The notes under the pieces: generated by a model
Seen by the model: the letters and a program-made list of their open reading frames with translations, nothing else
What the model was told of the DNA's origin: nothing
Databases searched by the model: none
Made by a program: the position numbers and the translations under genes
DNA from: an uncultured Bacteroidota bacterium
Lineage (GTDB): Bacteria > Bacteroidota > Ignavibacteria > UBA10030 > UBA8401
DNA: 64,000 nt
Direction: 5' to 3'
NCBI GenBank assembly: GCA_937920105.1
Contig: CALETH010000070.1
Span: 1 to 64,000, forward strand
Part shown: positions 8,032 to 18,103 of the stretch, one piece after another
Layout: the number at the start of each line of letters is the position of its first letter
How positions within the stretch are numbered: position 1 is the stretch's first letter

Positions 8032-9375
8032 ATGACTTATACAAAAATATATTTTTTATTGAGTTGTATTTTTATACAATATCTTTTTTCACAGGATACA
8101 ACAAAAATAGTATCGCATAATTTCCCAGATTCTACCTATCATGTTTCTGCAATTTATTTTCAAGGAAATGAAACAACAAAAGAATATGTCATTGAACGCG
8201 AAATGTCCTTGAAAAAAAAATCCCTCATCACCCACGAAGCAATCTCTTACAACATCAATCGCATTTACAGTCTCCAACTTTTTAACACCGTAAATATTCA
8301 AGTTGTTCCGCAAGATTCCATCAATGCAGAACTTTTTGTTATCGTTACCGAACGATGGTATTTTTATCCCTTCCCTATAGTTGGACTCAAAGATAGAAAT
8401 TGGTCTCGTCTCTATTATGGATTAGGCATTATGCACACAAATTTTGGTGGAAGAAATGTACAAGTCAACACACAATTTGCATTGGGCTACGACCCTTTTG
8501 TTTCTGTAGGATATTCAAATCCACTCATCAGTCAAGAATACAATCTTTTTTTTTCATCACGAATTTATTACAGCAAAACAAAAAACCGCAGTCTTCTTTC
8601 GCAAGGAGATGATGTGAATTTTGATGAAAAAAATTTCGGCGTTGATGCAACATTAGGAAAACGATTTTCTCTTTTCACCACACTTTCCCTTTCTGCAGAA
8701 TACCACTATCTTGAAGTTACCGATAACCATATCGGACGCACCCTTTCACCAACGGGAATAGATAGATTTATTTCACTTCACGCAAACTATCGTTATGATA
8801 CACGAGATTTAAAAGAATATCCACGTTTGGGAACACTGGCAAACTTCAAAATTTCTCAAAATGGAGTTGGGTTTGGTGAATTAAACTATCAACGATATTC
8901 TTTGGATTTTCGCCGATATATTCCTATCTATTATAATATGGTTTTTCTCGGAAGAATTATGGGAAGCGTTGTGAGTGGAGAAAAAATTCCCAATTATGGA
9001 CATGTGTATTTTGGATATAGTGAACGATTACGTGGAAATTTTTCTACTATTTTGGAAGGAGAAAATATTGTTGGAACATTTGCAGAACTTCACATCCCAA
9101 TTATTTCTCCGCGATATCTTCGTTTTGAAGAAATTCCCATAGAGCAGTTTAGAGATATTCGCACTGCATTATACTTTGCACTTTTTGCCGATGCCGGTAC
9201 AACATGGTATAGAAATGAAAAAGTGGGAGTAAATAATTTTATCTCAGGATATGGAGCAGGGTTTCATCTTCTTCTTTCTTATGGCTTTGTTTTGCGAATA
9301 GAATATGCATTTAATACAACCACAAAAAAATTTCCGAATGGAGAATTTATTTTTGATTTAGGAGCAGCATTGTAA
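8032..9375 (+). CDS. BamA/TamA-like outer-membrane protein (POTRA plus beta-barrel)
   Basis: 447 residues. A hydrophobic signal peptide (YFLLSCIFIQYLFS) is followed by one recognisable POTRA-like domain at about 38-110 (VSAIYFQGNETTKEYVIEREMSL...NRIYSLQLFNTVNIQVV), then a long beta-strand-rich region ending in a D15/surface-antigen barrel (LRIEYAFNTTTKKFPNGEFIFDLGAAL). It is shorter than BamA (usually five POTRA) and closer to the single-POTRA members of the Omp85 family. The likely role is outer-membrane protein or lipid handling. A perfect palindrome follows the gene. Confidence 0.85.
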   Translation: MTYTKIYFLLSCIFIQYLFSQDTTKIVSHNFPDSTYHVSAIYFQGNETTKEYVIEREMSLKKKSLITHEAISYNINRIYSLQLFNTVNIQVVPQDSINAELFVIVTERWYFYPFPIVGLKDRNWSRLYYGLGIMHTNFGGRNVQVNTQFALGYDPFVSVGYSNPLISQEYNLFFSSRIYYSKTKNRSLLSQGDDVNFDEKNFGVDATLGKRFSLFTTLSLSAEYHYLEVTDNHIGRTLSPTGIDRFISLHANYRYDTRDLKEYPRLGTLANFKISQNGVGFGELNYQRYSLDFRRYIPIYYNMVFLGRIMGSVVSGEKIPNYGHVYFGYSERLRGNFSTILEGENIVGTFAELHIPIISPRYLRFEEIPIEQFRDIRTALYFALFADAGTTWYRNEKVGVNNFISGYGAGFHLLLSYGFVLRIEYAFNTTTKKFPNGEFIFDLGAAL

Positions 9376-9385
9376 AAACAGTAAT

Positions 9386-9417
9386 GACCTCACAGGTTTT
9401 AAAAACCTGTGAGGTCT
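9386..9417. repeat. Perfect 15-bp palindrome
   Basis: gacctcacaggtttt faces aaaacctgtgaggtc with almost no loop. There is no T tract after it, so it may be a dispersed palindromic element rather than, or as well as, a terminator. Confidence 0.65.
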
Positions 9418-9437
9418 AAATATAATTTTTATGAATT

Positions 9438-10160
9438 ATGTCTAACGAATTTTTTTATGTTCCACGACACTCTATCAAAGAACCATTCATTACTATAGAA
9501 GGTGATGAGGCAAGACACCTTGTTCGCGTATTGCGAAAAAAAGAAGGCGATAGTGTTTGGATTGTTGATGGAGAAAATCATGCGTATGAAACAATAATAC
9601 GTTCTATCAATTATGATTCTGTGCAATGTGAAATACTGTACGCACACGAACATTATCACGAATCTGATATCAATATAACGCTTGCCGTTGCGTTGCTCAA
9701 AAATCCATCGCGAATGGAGTGGTTGATTGAAAAAGCAACAGAACTTGGTGCGAAAAATATTGTTCCATTATTAACAGAACGAACTATTGCCTATTCTGCA
9801 AAAGAAGAACGTTGGACAAAAATTGCTGTTGCCGCAATGAAACAATCACAACGCTGCATCCTTCCCCATATTCATTCTCCGATTCCACTGCAAGAGTTAT
9901 TAGAACATTCTTCATCACACGAACTAAAAATTATTCCACACGAACAAACAGACCACACATTATTTATTAGTGAGGCATTGAGATATGGGAAATCACCTCG
10001 TTCTGTTCTTATAATTATTGGTCCTGAAGGAGGATTTACAGATAATGAAATTGCAATGGCAGAAAAAAATTTTTGTATTCAAGTTTCTTTAGGAAAACGT
10101 AGATTACGTACTGAAACGGCTGCAATCACATCTCTTTCGTGGGTGGTGGGAAATTTATAA
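9438..10160 (+). CDS. rsmE: 16S rRNA m3U1498 methyltransferase
   Basis: 240 residues, the family length. RsmE methylates N3 of U1498 in 16S rRNA. The N-terminal PUA-like part (GDEARHLVRVLRKKEGDSVWIVDG) leads into a SPOUT domain with LLKNPSRMEWLIEKATELGA, the conserved MKQSQRC, the SAM-binding IIGPEGGFTDNEI, and the C-terminal knot LGKRRLRTETAAI. All motifs are intact. It stands alone between the palindrome and the secreted protease gene. Confidence 0.95.
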   Translation: MSNEFFYVPRHSIKEPFITIEGDEARHLVRVLRKKEGDSVWIVDGENHAYETIIRSINYDSVQCEILYAHEHYHESDINITLAVALLKNPSRMEWLIEKATELGAKNIVPLLTERTIAYSAKEERWTKIAVAAMKQSQRCILPHIHSPIPLQELLEHSSSHELKIIPHEQTDHTLFISEALRYGKSPRSVLIIIGPEGGFTDNEIAMAEKNFCIQVSLGKRRLRTETAAITSLSWVVGNL

Positions 10161-10355
10161 GAAACTATAAATTTCAAAGATTTTTACAAGGAAATGTAGG
10201 ATAAAATAAGAAAAAATGTTGGGTAATTAGTTTCCCTACATTTATTTATCAAATATCTACTAAAACCATAAAATTGTATTGTTTTATATTGGCACAAAAA
10301 TTGCATTAAAGTTTGTAATACTTCACATATTCAATAATTATTTTAAAGGATTTTT

Positions 10356-13300
10356 ATGGAAAAAATTATATTATTTTTATCTGTTTTTTATTACACAATT
10401 TTATATTCGCAAAACATTCCTGATACATCACAAACTCATAGGATAATAAATTTATCAAACACTTCTAATGATGAAATTTCAGTTATCGTAGAATTTAAAG
10501 AAGAACCATTTTTCATTGCACAAAAAAAATCTACAGGATTATTGAAAACTGCTGCACAATATCAAAATCGTTTTCATCAATTCAAATCAGATATTTCCTC
10601 ATTCCATCAACAAGCAAAAAACCAATTAGGAAAATCATTATCAACACCAATTATACAACGAGAATATTATCGTGTATTTTTTGGTGTAAGTATAAAAATT
10701 CCAAACACACTTCTTTCTAAAATTTATTCTTTACCATATGTTAAAACTGTTCATTTTGATGAAAAAGTAACTGCCTTTCTTGATAAGAGTGTACATCGGA
10801 TTGGAGCAGATTCTGTGTGGACTAAATTTAACACTCAAGGGGAAGGTGTAACGGTAGGAATTATTGATACAGGAATTGATTATCTCCATCCAGATTTAGG
10901 TGGAGGTTTTGGTTCCACTTACAAAGTGATTGGTGGATATGATTTTGTAAATAATGATGCTGACCCAATGGATGATAATGGACATGGAACTCACGTTGCA
11001 GGAATTGTTGCTGCCCAAGGTGATACAGTAACCGGTGTTGCCCCCAAAGTAAAATTAGTTGCCTATAAAGTGTTAGGTGCAGATGGTAGTGGAACAACTA
11101 GTAACATCATTAGTGCAATAGAACGCACTATTGACCCAAATAATGATGGAGATATTAGTGATAAGTTAGATGTTGTCAATATGAGTTTGGGTTCAAGTTA
11201 TATAACAGCAAGTCCTGATGATGCTAAATCAATCGCTGTTGATAATGCAAGTTTTCTTGGTGTTACATTTTGTATTTCTGCAGGAAATTCTGGTTACTTT
11301 CCTCCAACACAAGGAAAAGAAACAAACTATTACTATACCGGATGGGAAACTATCAGCAGCCCTGGTAATGCACGCAGCGCCATCACTGTTGGTGCGTTTG
11401 ATACAACAACACAAAACACTAGTTTTGGAGTTACTAATATTGCATTATTTTCTTCACGAGGACCAAGCCGTGTAAATTATGCAATTAAACCAGAAATCGT
11501 TGCTCCAGGTGTTGGAACAAAATCTCTCAAAGCAGGCGGCGGATATTTACGTTTAAGTGGAACATCAATGGCATCACCACACATTGCCGGAGTTGCAGCA
11601 CTCATTAAATCATTACATCCAAATTATACACCGGAACAAATAAAATCTGCTATTGTAAATTCCTCCGATGATTTAGGAGAAAATCCGATGAGGCAAGGTT
11701 CTGGTGTGGTGAATGCATTAAAATCTTCTTCTACTTCAACACTTATTACACCAAGCGTACTCAATTACGGTCTTAACGGAAGTTCACAAACAACATGGGT
11801 AAAAGCAGAAACACTTACAGTAAAAAATACCTCTGCAAATTCACAAACATATTCAACGAGTTTTTACGATACTCCTGCCGGAATTTCTCTTCTTTCTATA
11901 CCACAAACATTTACCCTTGCTTCAGGTACTTCACAAAATATTATAATAGAGATTTCAGTCAACAATACCCAAATTTCCATTGTGAATGATGATATAATAA
12001 TGCGTTGGGGAAATGTAAAGATAGAAGGAACACTTGATACACTTCGCTTACCGTGGGCGTTTGTTCGGACAAGTGTTAATACTTTTGTTTTTGATTCACC
12101 AACTTCTTTCTTTTCTTTAACCGGAAGAAATACTAACGATGGGTATTTTCCTATGTTTGAGGGAAAGTTTGTTGGAAATGATAAGCGTTCACGTTGGCTT
12201 TCCCCAACCACGTTAGAAATTATTGGTTTAACAAATGATACTTATGATATGCTTGCAGCATTTTCTTCGGATACCATAAAAATAGTTGAAAAAAATAAAT
12301 TACTAAATAATGGAACTGCAGATACAATCCATTCTATAAATGCAATTTATCAAGTACATTTTAATGGTGTTGATGAAAATGGAAATTTATTATCACAATC
12401 TCCAAACAATAGAAGAAGTATTGCTATTACACCACCATACTTAGGCCGCAACCCATTTTATATTGGTTCAAAACCCTTATTACTTGCACCAACAACTGAA
12501 CCATGGACTTTACATCCAGTGCAAACACAAACAGATATTGGTGGTACAAATAAAATCTATGTTACTCATCTCACTCCATTTACGGGAATTATTAATAATG
12601 ATATTACTGTAACCAATAATCCTGCTCAATACGTTAGTCAACATCTAAAATTTTTATATCCACAAAATACTTCACAAGCAATTATTGTGGCAGAGCATGG
12701 TGAGTTGTGGGTTGACCCAAATAATCCGTTAGATAACTCCATTGTTATTTCATTTTATATTAATGCTGATACAGTAGCAATTATTGGGAATCAATGGGAA
12801 GGGACACTCTATCTTTCTTCATACAGAACCCCGCAAGACCCTAATAATTATTTTTATTCTTTTGGAAGTTTGGTTAAAATCAGTACCGGATACGTAAATT
12901 TAGGATATAAAGACATAGAAAGTTTTTATATGAAAGCAGAAAATGATAGTATTCGTTATGAATATCTCCCAGAGTATGTTTCTCCTCATAATGGAACAAT
13001 GATTTTTGGAGAAAACCCTATTTCCCTAAATGTTTCATCTATGAATAATCAATATGGACAATCATCAATTCATTTTGATGTTGATGTTTATGGACCATGG
13101 CGAGAAGGACGATATAATGATAAGAGAAAAGGTATATATACCATTTACAATGAAAATAATGAAAAAATAATTGAAGATTCTTTAAAAGTCAGTCGATACC
13201 CTAAAGAAGTACCTGCCGGTAAATATCGCCTTGAAATTTCTATGAACGATTATTTTATTTCAAACATTAAAGGAAAAGCAACGATTAATAATTATTTTGA

Positions 13301-14228
13301 TTTAGCATTGCAAGACCCACACTCACCATCTATTCGCTCATTACGAATTTTTAATTCGCAAAATAAACAATATTCTGGGCATTTACTCAAAAATGAAAAT
13401 GCAACATTAACATTTGCTTCTGTAGATACTAAACTTCTGCAAGATTCCGTAAAAGTGTATTATCGAAAATATAATTCAAATAATGCATGGGTACCACTCA
13501 ATACAACATTTATGGGAAATTCTCAATTTTCTACAGACCTTACTTCAACAACCAGTGCAGATTCCACCGCTATAAATTTGAAATTTGTTTCTCAAGATTC
13601 TGTTGGCAATAAAACAGAATACGTTCTTGAACCGGCATTCGCCGTAGGAAATAATATTCCACTTCCTATACAATTATTTTCTTTTACCGCAACTACACAG
13701 AAAAATTCTGTAACATTACAATGGCAAACTATTTCTGAAGTAGATACATACGGATTTGCAATAGAACGAAAACAGTTATCTTCTTTACAATGGGAACAAG
13801 TTGGATTTGTTGAAGGAAAAGGAAATGCTTCTATTCCAGCAAATTATCAATTTAACGATAACATTCCACAAGGAATTCACTACCAATATCGTTTAAAGAT
13901 AGTTGATAAAGATGGAAGTTTTATCTATTCAAACATAGTAGATGTTGAAGTAGTTGTTCCACGTATCTTCTCACTCGCACAAAATTATCCTAATCCATTT
14001 AATCCATTAACAACAATTACATTTACCATACCCGAAGATGGAAATGTTAGAGTAAAATTGTATGATATTGTAGGAAGAGAAATAAAAACATTTTTAAACG
14101 AAGAAAGAAAAGCCGGAATTCTTCACCAAATAGTTATTGATGCTTCATCACTTTCTACAGGAGTATATTTTTATCAATTAGAACACAAAGGAAAAGCATT
14201 GATGAAGAAACTTATGGTGTTAAAATGA
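10356..14228 (+). CDS. Secreted subtilisin-like (S8) serine protease with T9SS sorting domain
   Basis: 1290 residues. Order: signal peptide (1-19); I9-type propeptide (~40-142); S8 catalytic domain with Asp171 in IIDTGID, His210 in GHGTHVAG and Ser404 in GTSMASPH; a long stretch of beta-sandwich repeats (~470-1190); and a T9SS C-terminal domain beginning at LAQNYPNPFNP and ending LMVLK. It is probably exported by Sec, passed through the T9SS and released or anchored as an extracellular protease. The upstream 195-base gap is A+T-rich with no clear regulator. Its last codons overlap pyrF (ATGA), an odd coupling of an exoprotease with a pyrimidine enzyme. Confidence 0.93.
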   Translation: MEKIILFLSVFYYTILYSQNIPDTSQTHRIINLSNTSNDEISVIVEFKEEPFFIAQKKSTGLLKTAAQYQNRFHQFKSDISSFHQQAKNQLGKSLSTPIIQREYYRVFFGVSIKIPNTLLSKIYSLPYVKTVHFDEKVTAFLDKSVHRIGADSVWTKFNTQGEGVTVGIIDTGIDYLHPDLGGGFGSTYKVIGGYDFVNNDADPMDDNGHGTHVAGIVAAQGDTVTGVAPKVKLVAYKVLGADGSGTTSNIISAIERTIDPNNDGDISDKLDVVNMSLGSSYITASPDDAKSIAVDNASFLGVTFCISAGNSGYFPPTQGKETNYYYTGWETISSPGNARSAITVGAFDTTTQNTSFGVTNIALFSSRGPSRVNYAIKPEIVAPGVGTKSLKAGGGYLRLSGTSMASPHIAGVAALIKSLHPNYTPEQIKSAIVNSSDDLGENPMRQGSGVVNALKSSSTSTLITPSVLNYGLNGSSQTTWVKAETLTVKNTSANSQTYSTSFYDTPAGISLLSIPQTFTLASGTSQNIIIEISVNNTQISIVNDDIIMRWGNVKIEGTLDTLRLPWAFVRTSVNTFVFDSPTSFFSLTGRNTNDGYFPMFEGKFVGNDKRSRWLSPTTLEIIGLTNDTYDMLAAFSSDTIKIVEKNKLLNNGTADTIHSINAIYQVHFNGVDENGNLLSQSPNNRRSIAITPPYLGRNPFYIGSKPLLLAPTTEPWTLHPVQTQTDIGGTNKIYVTHLTPFTGIINNDITVTNNPAQYVSQHLKFLYPQNTSQAIIVAEHGELWVDPNNPLDNSIVISFYINADTVAIIGNQWEGTLYLSSYRTPQDPNNYFYSFGSLVKISTGYVNLGYKDIESFYMKAENDSIRYEYLPEYVSPHNGTMIFGENPISLNVSSMNNQYGQSSIHFDVDVYGPWREGRYNDKRKGIYTIYNENNEKIIEDSLKVSRYPKEVPAGKYRLEISMNDYFISNIKGKATINNYFDLALQDPHSPSIRSLRIFNSQNKQYSGHLLKNENATLTFASVDTKLLQDSVKVYYRKYNSNNAWVPLNTTFMGNSQFSTDLTSTTSADSTAINLKFVSQDSVGNKTEYVLEPAFAVGNNIPLPIQLFSFTATTQKNSVTLQWQTISEVDTYGFAIERKQLSSLQWEQVGFVEGKGNASIPANYQFNDNIPQGIHYQYRLKIVDKDGSFIYSNIVDVEVVVPRIFSLAQNYPNPFNPLTTITFTIPEDGNVRVKLYDIVGREIKTFLNEERKAGILHQIVIDASSLSTGVYFYQLEHKGKALMKKLMVLK

Positions 14229-15046
14229 CATTCCTTTCCAAACTCAAAACCATTCAGAAAAAAAATAATTCCCTTCTTTGTATCGGACTTGATACGGATA
14301 TCAATCTCATTCCATCCTTTTTGAGAAAAGAAAAAAATCCACAGTACGAATTTAACCAACGTATTATCGAAGCAACACATGATATCGTCTGTGCGTACAA
14401 AATCAATTCTGCATTTTATGAAGCAACAGGCGTACGGGGTTGGAGTGCAATGGAAAAAACAATCACGATAATTCCCAAAGAAATTATCACCATTGCCGAT
14501 GCAAAACGTGGTGATATTGGAAACTCATCACATTATTATGCTAAAACGTTTTTGCGAGAATTGGATTGTGATTCTATTACTGTAAGCCCCTATATGGGAA
14601 AAGATTCCGTAGAACCATTTTTACAATCAGAAAAAAAATGTGCTTTTCTTTTAGCGTTAACCTCTAACAATGGAGCAAAAGATTTTCAATATCTCAAAGT
14701 TGAAAAAAAATATTTGTACGAAAAGGTGATTGAAAAATCTTTGCGGTGGAATACAAAAAAGAATATCGGTTTTGTTGTTGGAGCAACAAAATCAAAAGAA
14801 CTTCAAAAAATTCGTAAGATTGCACCAAACGTTCCACTTCTTATCCCTGGAGTGGGAACACAGGGTGGGAGTGTAAAAGATGGTATTCGTTTTGGTTGTG
14901 ATAAAGATGGAATGTTGGCAATCATTAATGCAAGCCGCAGTATTATCTATGCTTCCAACAAAAAATATTTTGCGAAGTCTGCACGAAGTGCTGCTATTCT
15001 TTTGCGAGATGAAATGAATTTTTATAGAGAAAAGTTTTATTCTTGA
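14225..15046 (+). CDS. pyrF: Orotidine 5'-phosphate decarboxylase, type 2
   Basis: 273 residues, typical for the longer type-2 family. It makes UMP from OMP. The catalytic loop DAKRGDIGN (Asp92, Lys94, Asp97) is intact, with the substrate-binding GLDTD (~21-25) at the start and LIPGVGTQGG (the phosphate loop) near residue 210. Its ATG overlaps the TGA of the protease gene (ATGA), so translation is probably coupled. No other pyr genes are nearby. Confidence 0.95.
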   Translation: MTFLSKLKTIQKKNNSLLCIGLDTDINLIPSFLRKEKNPQYEFNQRIIEATHDIVCAYKINSAFYEATGVRGWSAMEKTITIIPKEIITIADAKRGDIGNSSHYYAKTFLRELDCDSITVSPYMGKDSVEPFLQSEKKCAFLLALTSNNGAKDFQYLKVEKKYLYEKVIEKSLRWNTKKNIGFVVGATKSKELQKIRKIAPNVPLLIPGVGTQGGSVKDGIRFGCDKDGMLAIINASRSIIYASNKKYFAKSARSAAILLRDEMNFYREKFYS

Positions 15047-15057
15047 GAAACACTATT

Positions 15058-15125
15058 AGGAGGGAATACAGGGTGGTCATTTTTTATTTTACGACCACTC
15101 CTACCCTTCCTCCTTAAAGGAGGGG
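15058..15125. repeat. Compound palindromic intergenic element
   Basis: gtggtc (15073) pairs with gaccac (15093) across an A+T-rich loop, within the longer imperfect match aggaggg...ccttcctcctt. A second small palindrome cctccttaaaggagg follows at 15109-15123. It could end pyrF transcription; no clean T tract is seen. Confidence 0.5.
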
Positions 15126-15231
15126 AAACCATCATCACTATAGTCTGGAATAATATCTTTCATTTTCTTAAATTGAGTTCCCACAAAAAGTCATTCATAT
15201 CAATATTAATTTTTTAGGAGGTTGTACCATT

Positions 15232-17235
15232 ATGCAGTTCTTCAAAATCGTTCTCTCGTTGTTCATTCTCTTTACAACAATTACTGTTGCACAAAAGAAA
15301 AATATTGCCATGGAAATTGGTAATGAAAAAATCACCAAAGAAGAAATAGAAAAAATGTTCATCAAAAGCAGCGGAAGTTTGGAAGCAGCACAAAAAGCGT
15401 CCAAAGAAGAGCAAGAGCGTTTTATTGATTTATTCACAAAATATAAATTGAAAGTAAAAGAGGCATATCAACGCGGATACAATAAAAATCCGGAACTACA
15501 ACAAGAACTTGCTGAATACAAAAAAAATCTGCTCAACACCTATCTTATAGAAAATGAAATTGTTGCTGCTGGAATGCAAACACTCTACAATCGCAAACGT
15601 GAAGAAATCCGAGCAAGCCACATCCTTTTTACACTTCCACAAAATCCAACACCAACAGATACAATTCTTGCATACAACAAAGCCACTGCAATTATTGATT
15701 CCTTAAAAAAAGGAATTTCTTTTGAAGAATTGGCTGTTCGCAACTCTCAAGACCCTTCTGCAAAAAGTAACAGTGGAGATTTGTATTATTTTTCTGCTGG
15801 CGCAATGGTTCCGGAATTTGAAGATGCTGTGTACTCTTTAAAAATTGGAGATTTTACTTTTATGCCAGTTCGTACACAATATGGTTATCATATTATAAAA
15901 GTTACAAAAAGAAAAGAAAATCCCGGAACAGTACAAGTAAGCCACATTATGAAACGTGTGGACCCAAAAGCAAATAGTAATGAGGATTCACTCAAAACTA
16001 TCACCCAAACAATTTTAGATTCTCTTAAAGCCGGTGGAAATTTTGCAGACTTTGCTAAACGACACTCTGATGATAAATATAGTGCAGAACGTGGTGGTGA
16101 TTTAGGATTTCTTGAACGACGGAGAACTCCAAAAGAATTTGATGAAATTGCTTTCTCTCTCAAAAAAGGAGAAATTTCCGGAATTGTAAAAACTGCGTAT
16201 GGATTTCATATTCTCACCGTTACCGATACAAAGCCAGTTCCTGAATTTTCAGCAATAGAACAAGAACTAAAAAGTCAATACCAACGACGCTTTAATTATG
16301 ATTTTGATAAACTTATCAATGGATTAAAAACAAAATTTTCTTACAAAGAAAACTCAGATGCTCTTGCTGCACTTTCTAAAGAAATTGATACCAACAAAAC
16401 TACGAGTGATGCAGATTGGGATAGTTCATTCACATCATCAATAAAAGCAAAAACTCTTTTCAGTTTCGCTGGAAAAAATTATACAGCAGAATCAGTCATT
16501 TCTCTTGCAAAAACAAATCCCGAACTGTACAATCTCTCATTAAAAAATTCTTCAACTATTTCTACTATTGTTGATAAAATTTCCAAAAAATTATTATCAG
16601 AATATTATGCAGAAACATTGGAACCAAAATTTGCATCATTCAAAACCGTGATGAAAGATTACGAAGAAGGTGTGATGATGTTTAAATTGGAACAAGATGA
16701 GGTGTGGAGTAAAGTTTCTACAAAAGATTCTTCCCTCATACAATCCTATTATGAAAAAACAAAATCCAACTATACATGGCCTGATAGAGTCAATGTTCAA
16801 GAAATTTTTGTTGCCTCTGATAGTGTTGCAAAACTGGTAACAGAAAATTTAAAAACATTGTCGTTTGATTCTGTTGCTACTCTTTATAATAGACGTCCAG
16901 CAACTCAATCTACCAAAGGTGTTTGGGGGTTAGAACCAGTTTCTCTCAATGAACTTACCAAAAAAGGTTGGGAAATGAAGGTTGGCGATGTTTCTGATTT
17001 CTTTGAGTTTGAAGGTGGGTTTTCAAAAATTAAATTGTTAGAAAAAGATGCTGCTCGCGGAAAAACATTTGCAGAAGCAGAATCCGAAGTTTCCGGTGCA
17101 TTTCAAGAATCAGAAACAAAACGTTTAACAAATCTTTGGTTTGAACAACTCAAGAAAAAATATCCTGTAAAAAAATACAACGAGGTTCTCAACACACTGT
17201 TTTCATCTAACAACAAAAAGGAAACCAAAAAGTGA
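15232..17235 (+). CDS. Periplasmic peptidyl-prolyl isomerase with two parvulin domains
   Basis: 667 residues. A signal peptide (FFKIVLSLFILFTTITVAQ) is followed by a SurA-like helical N-domain (~20-115), two PpiC/rotamase domains (~119-223 with ASHILFTLP...YGYHIIKV; ~231-328 with VSHIMKRV...YGFHILTV) and a long C-terminal helical/chaperone part. Such proteins fold and escort outer-membrane proteins in the periplasm. GGAGG lies 9 bases before the ATG. It is the first of three consecutive parvulin-type genes; its stop overlaps the next start (GTGA). Confidence 0.92.
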   Translation: MQFFKIVLSLFILFTTITVAQKKNIAMEIGNEKITKEEIEKMFIKSSGSLEAAQKASKEEQERFIDLFTKYKLKVKEAYQRGYNKNPELQQELAEYKKNLLNTYLIENEIVAAGMQTLYNRKREEIRASHILFTLPQNPTPTDTILAYNKATAIIDSLKKGISFEELAVRNSQDPSAKSNSGDLYYFSAGAMVPEFEDAVYSLKIGDFTFMPVRTQYGYHIIKVTKRKENPGTVQVSHIMKRVDPKANSNEDSLKTITQTILDSLKAGGNFADFAKRHSDDKYSAERGGDLGFLERRRTPKEFDEIAFSLKKGEISGIVKTAYGFHILTVTDTKPVPEFSAIEQELKSQYQRRFNYDFDKLINGLKTKFSYKENSDALAALSKEIDTNKTTSDADWDSSFTSSIKAKTLFSFAGKNYTAESVISLAKTNPELYNLSLKNSSTISTIVDKISKKLLSEYYAETLEPKFASFKTVMKDYEEGVMMFKLEQDEVWSKVSTKDSSLIQSYYEKTKSNYTWPDRVNVQEIFVASDSVAKLVTENLKTLSFDSVATLYNRRPATQSTKGVWGLEPVSLNELTKKGWEMKVGDVSDFFEFEGGFSKIKLLEKDAARGKTFAEAESEVSGAFQESETKRLTNLWFEQLKKKYPVKKYNEVLNTLFSSNNKKETKK

Positions 17236-18047
17236 ATTACCTTTTGGGATTTGTGGGATTGATAGTAATGCTTGGTGGATTTTCTTGTTTCGAACAACAC
17301 ATACCACAAGAAGAACTTGCAAAAGTGAATGATGTTGTATTAACAAAAGAAATGCTTTTTTCACGCATAGATACCACTCACGGAATTTCAGAAGCAGATA
17401 TTCAACGATACACGCAGCAATGGATTACTTCGCAACTTCTTTTTCAAGAAGCACAACGTTTAGAAATAGTTCACTCTGAAGAAGTGCAACAAAGAATTGC
17501 TGATGCAACACAACAAATTTCCATTGCTGCCTTGTTGGAAAAAGAAGTTTTTACTTTTTTACAAAAAATTTCATCGGAAGAAATACAAAAATATTATCAA
17601 CAACACAAACAGGAATTTCTTCTTTCTGAAGACCTTGCATGGATTTCTTTTGTGGTGTTTCAAGAAAATTCGGCTGCAACAACATTTCGTTCTTCTGTAT
17701 TAAGTAAAAAAAATTGGAACGAAGAACGTATTCGTTTTCAAAATTCAGAACTTATTACACATTCAGATTCCCTCTTTTCTACACAATCCACACTCTTTCC
17801 TCCAGAATTATGGAAAGTTGCCTCAGCACTTGGAAAAGATGAAGTTTCTTTTCCCGTAAAAACCAGTGCCGGATATTTTGTTATTCAGTCACTCGGACTT
17901 TTTAAAAAATCTACCATAGCACCAATCGCCAGTGTAGAAAATCAAATTCGCGAACGAATCCAAATAGAACACCGTCAGCAACGCTACGCAGAATATGTAG
18001 AAGATTTACGAAAAAAAGCGAATGTTGAAGTGAACACAATACAGTAA
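17232..18047 (+). CDS. SurA/PpiC-like periplasmic protein, possible lipoprotein
   Basis: 271 residues with a GTG start overlapping the previous TGA. A hydrophobic N-terminus ends GGFSC, a weak lipobox, so it may be lipid-anchored. A SurA-type helical domain follows (LAKVNDVVLTKEMLFSRI...QWITSQLLFQEAQRL), then a reduced PpiC region (~125-235) in which the usual G-G-D-L-G motif is not visible, so isomerase activity may be lost and the protein may act as a chaperone only. It is translated together with the flanking parvulin genes. Confidence 0.8.
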   Translation: MNYLLGFVGLIVMLGGFSCFEQHIPQEELAKVNDVVLTKEMLFSRIDTTHGISEADIQRYTQQWITSQLLFQEAQRLEIVHSEEVQQRIADATQQISIAALLEKEVFTFLQKISSEEIQKYYQQHKQEFLLSEDLAWISFVVFQENSAATTFRSSVLSKKNWNEERIRFQNSELITHSDSLFSTQSTLFPPELWKVASALGKDEVSFPVKTSAGYFVIQSLGLFKKSTIAPIASVENQIRERIQIEHRQQRYAEYVEDLRKKANVEVNTIQ

Positions 18048-18103
18048 AGTATGTTATATTATATTTAATAAATATTTTTTCAAATTACTTTTATAGAATC
18101 TCA

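Noticed and set aside
9386..9417. Simple rho-independent terminator
   Set aside because: The palindrome is perfect but lacks a T tract; it is listed as a repeat instead.
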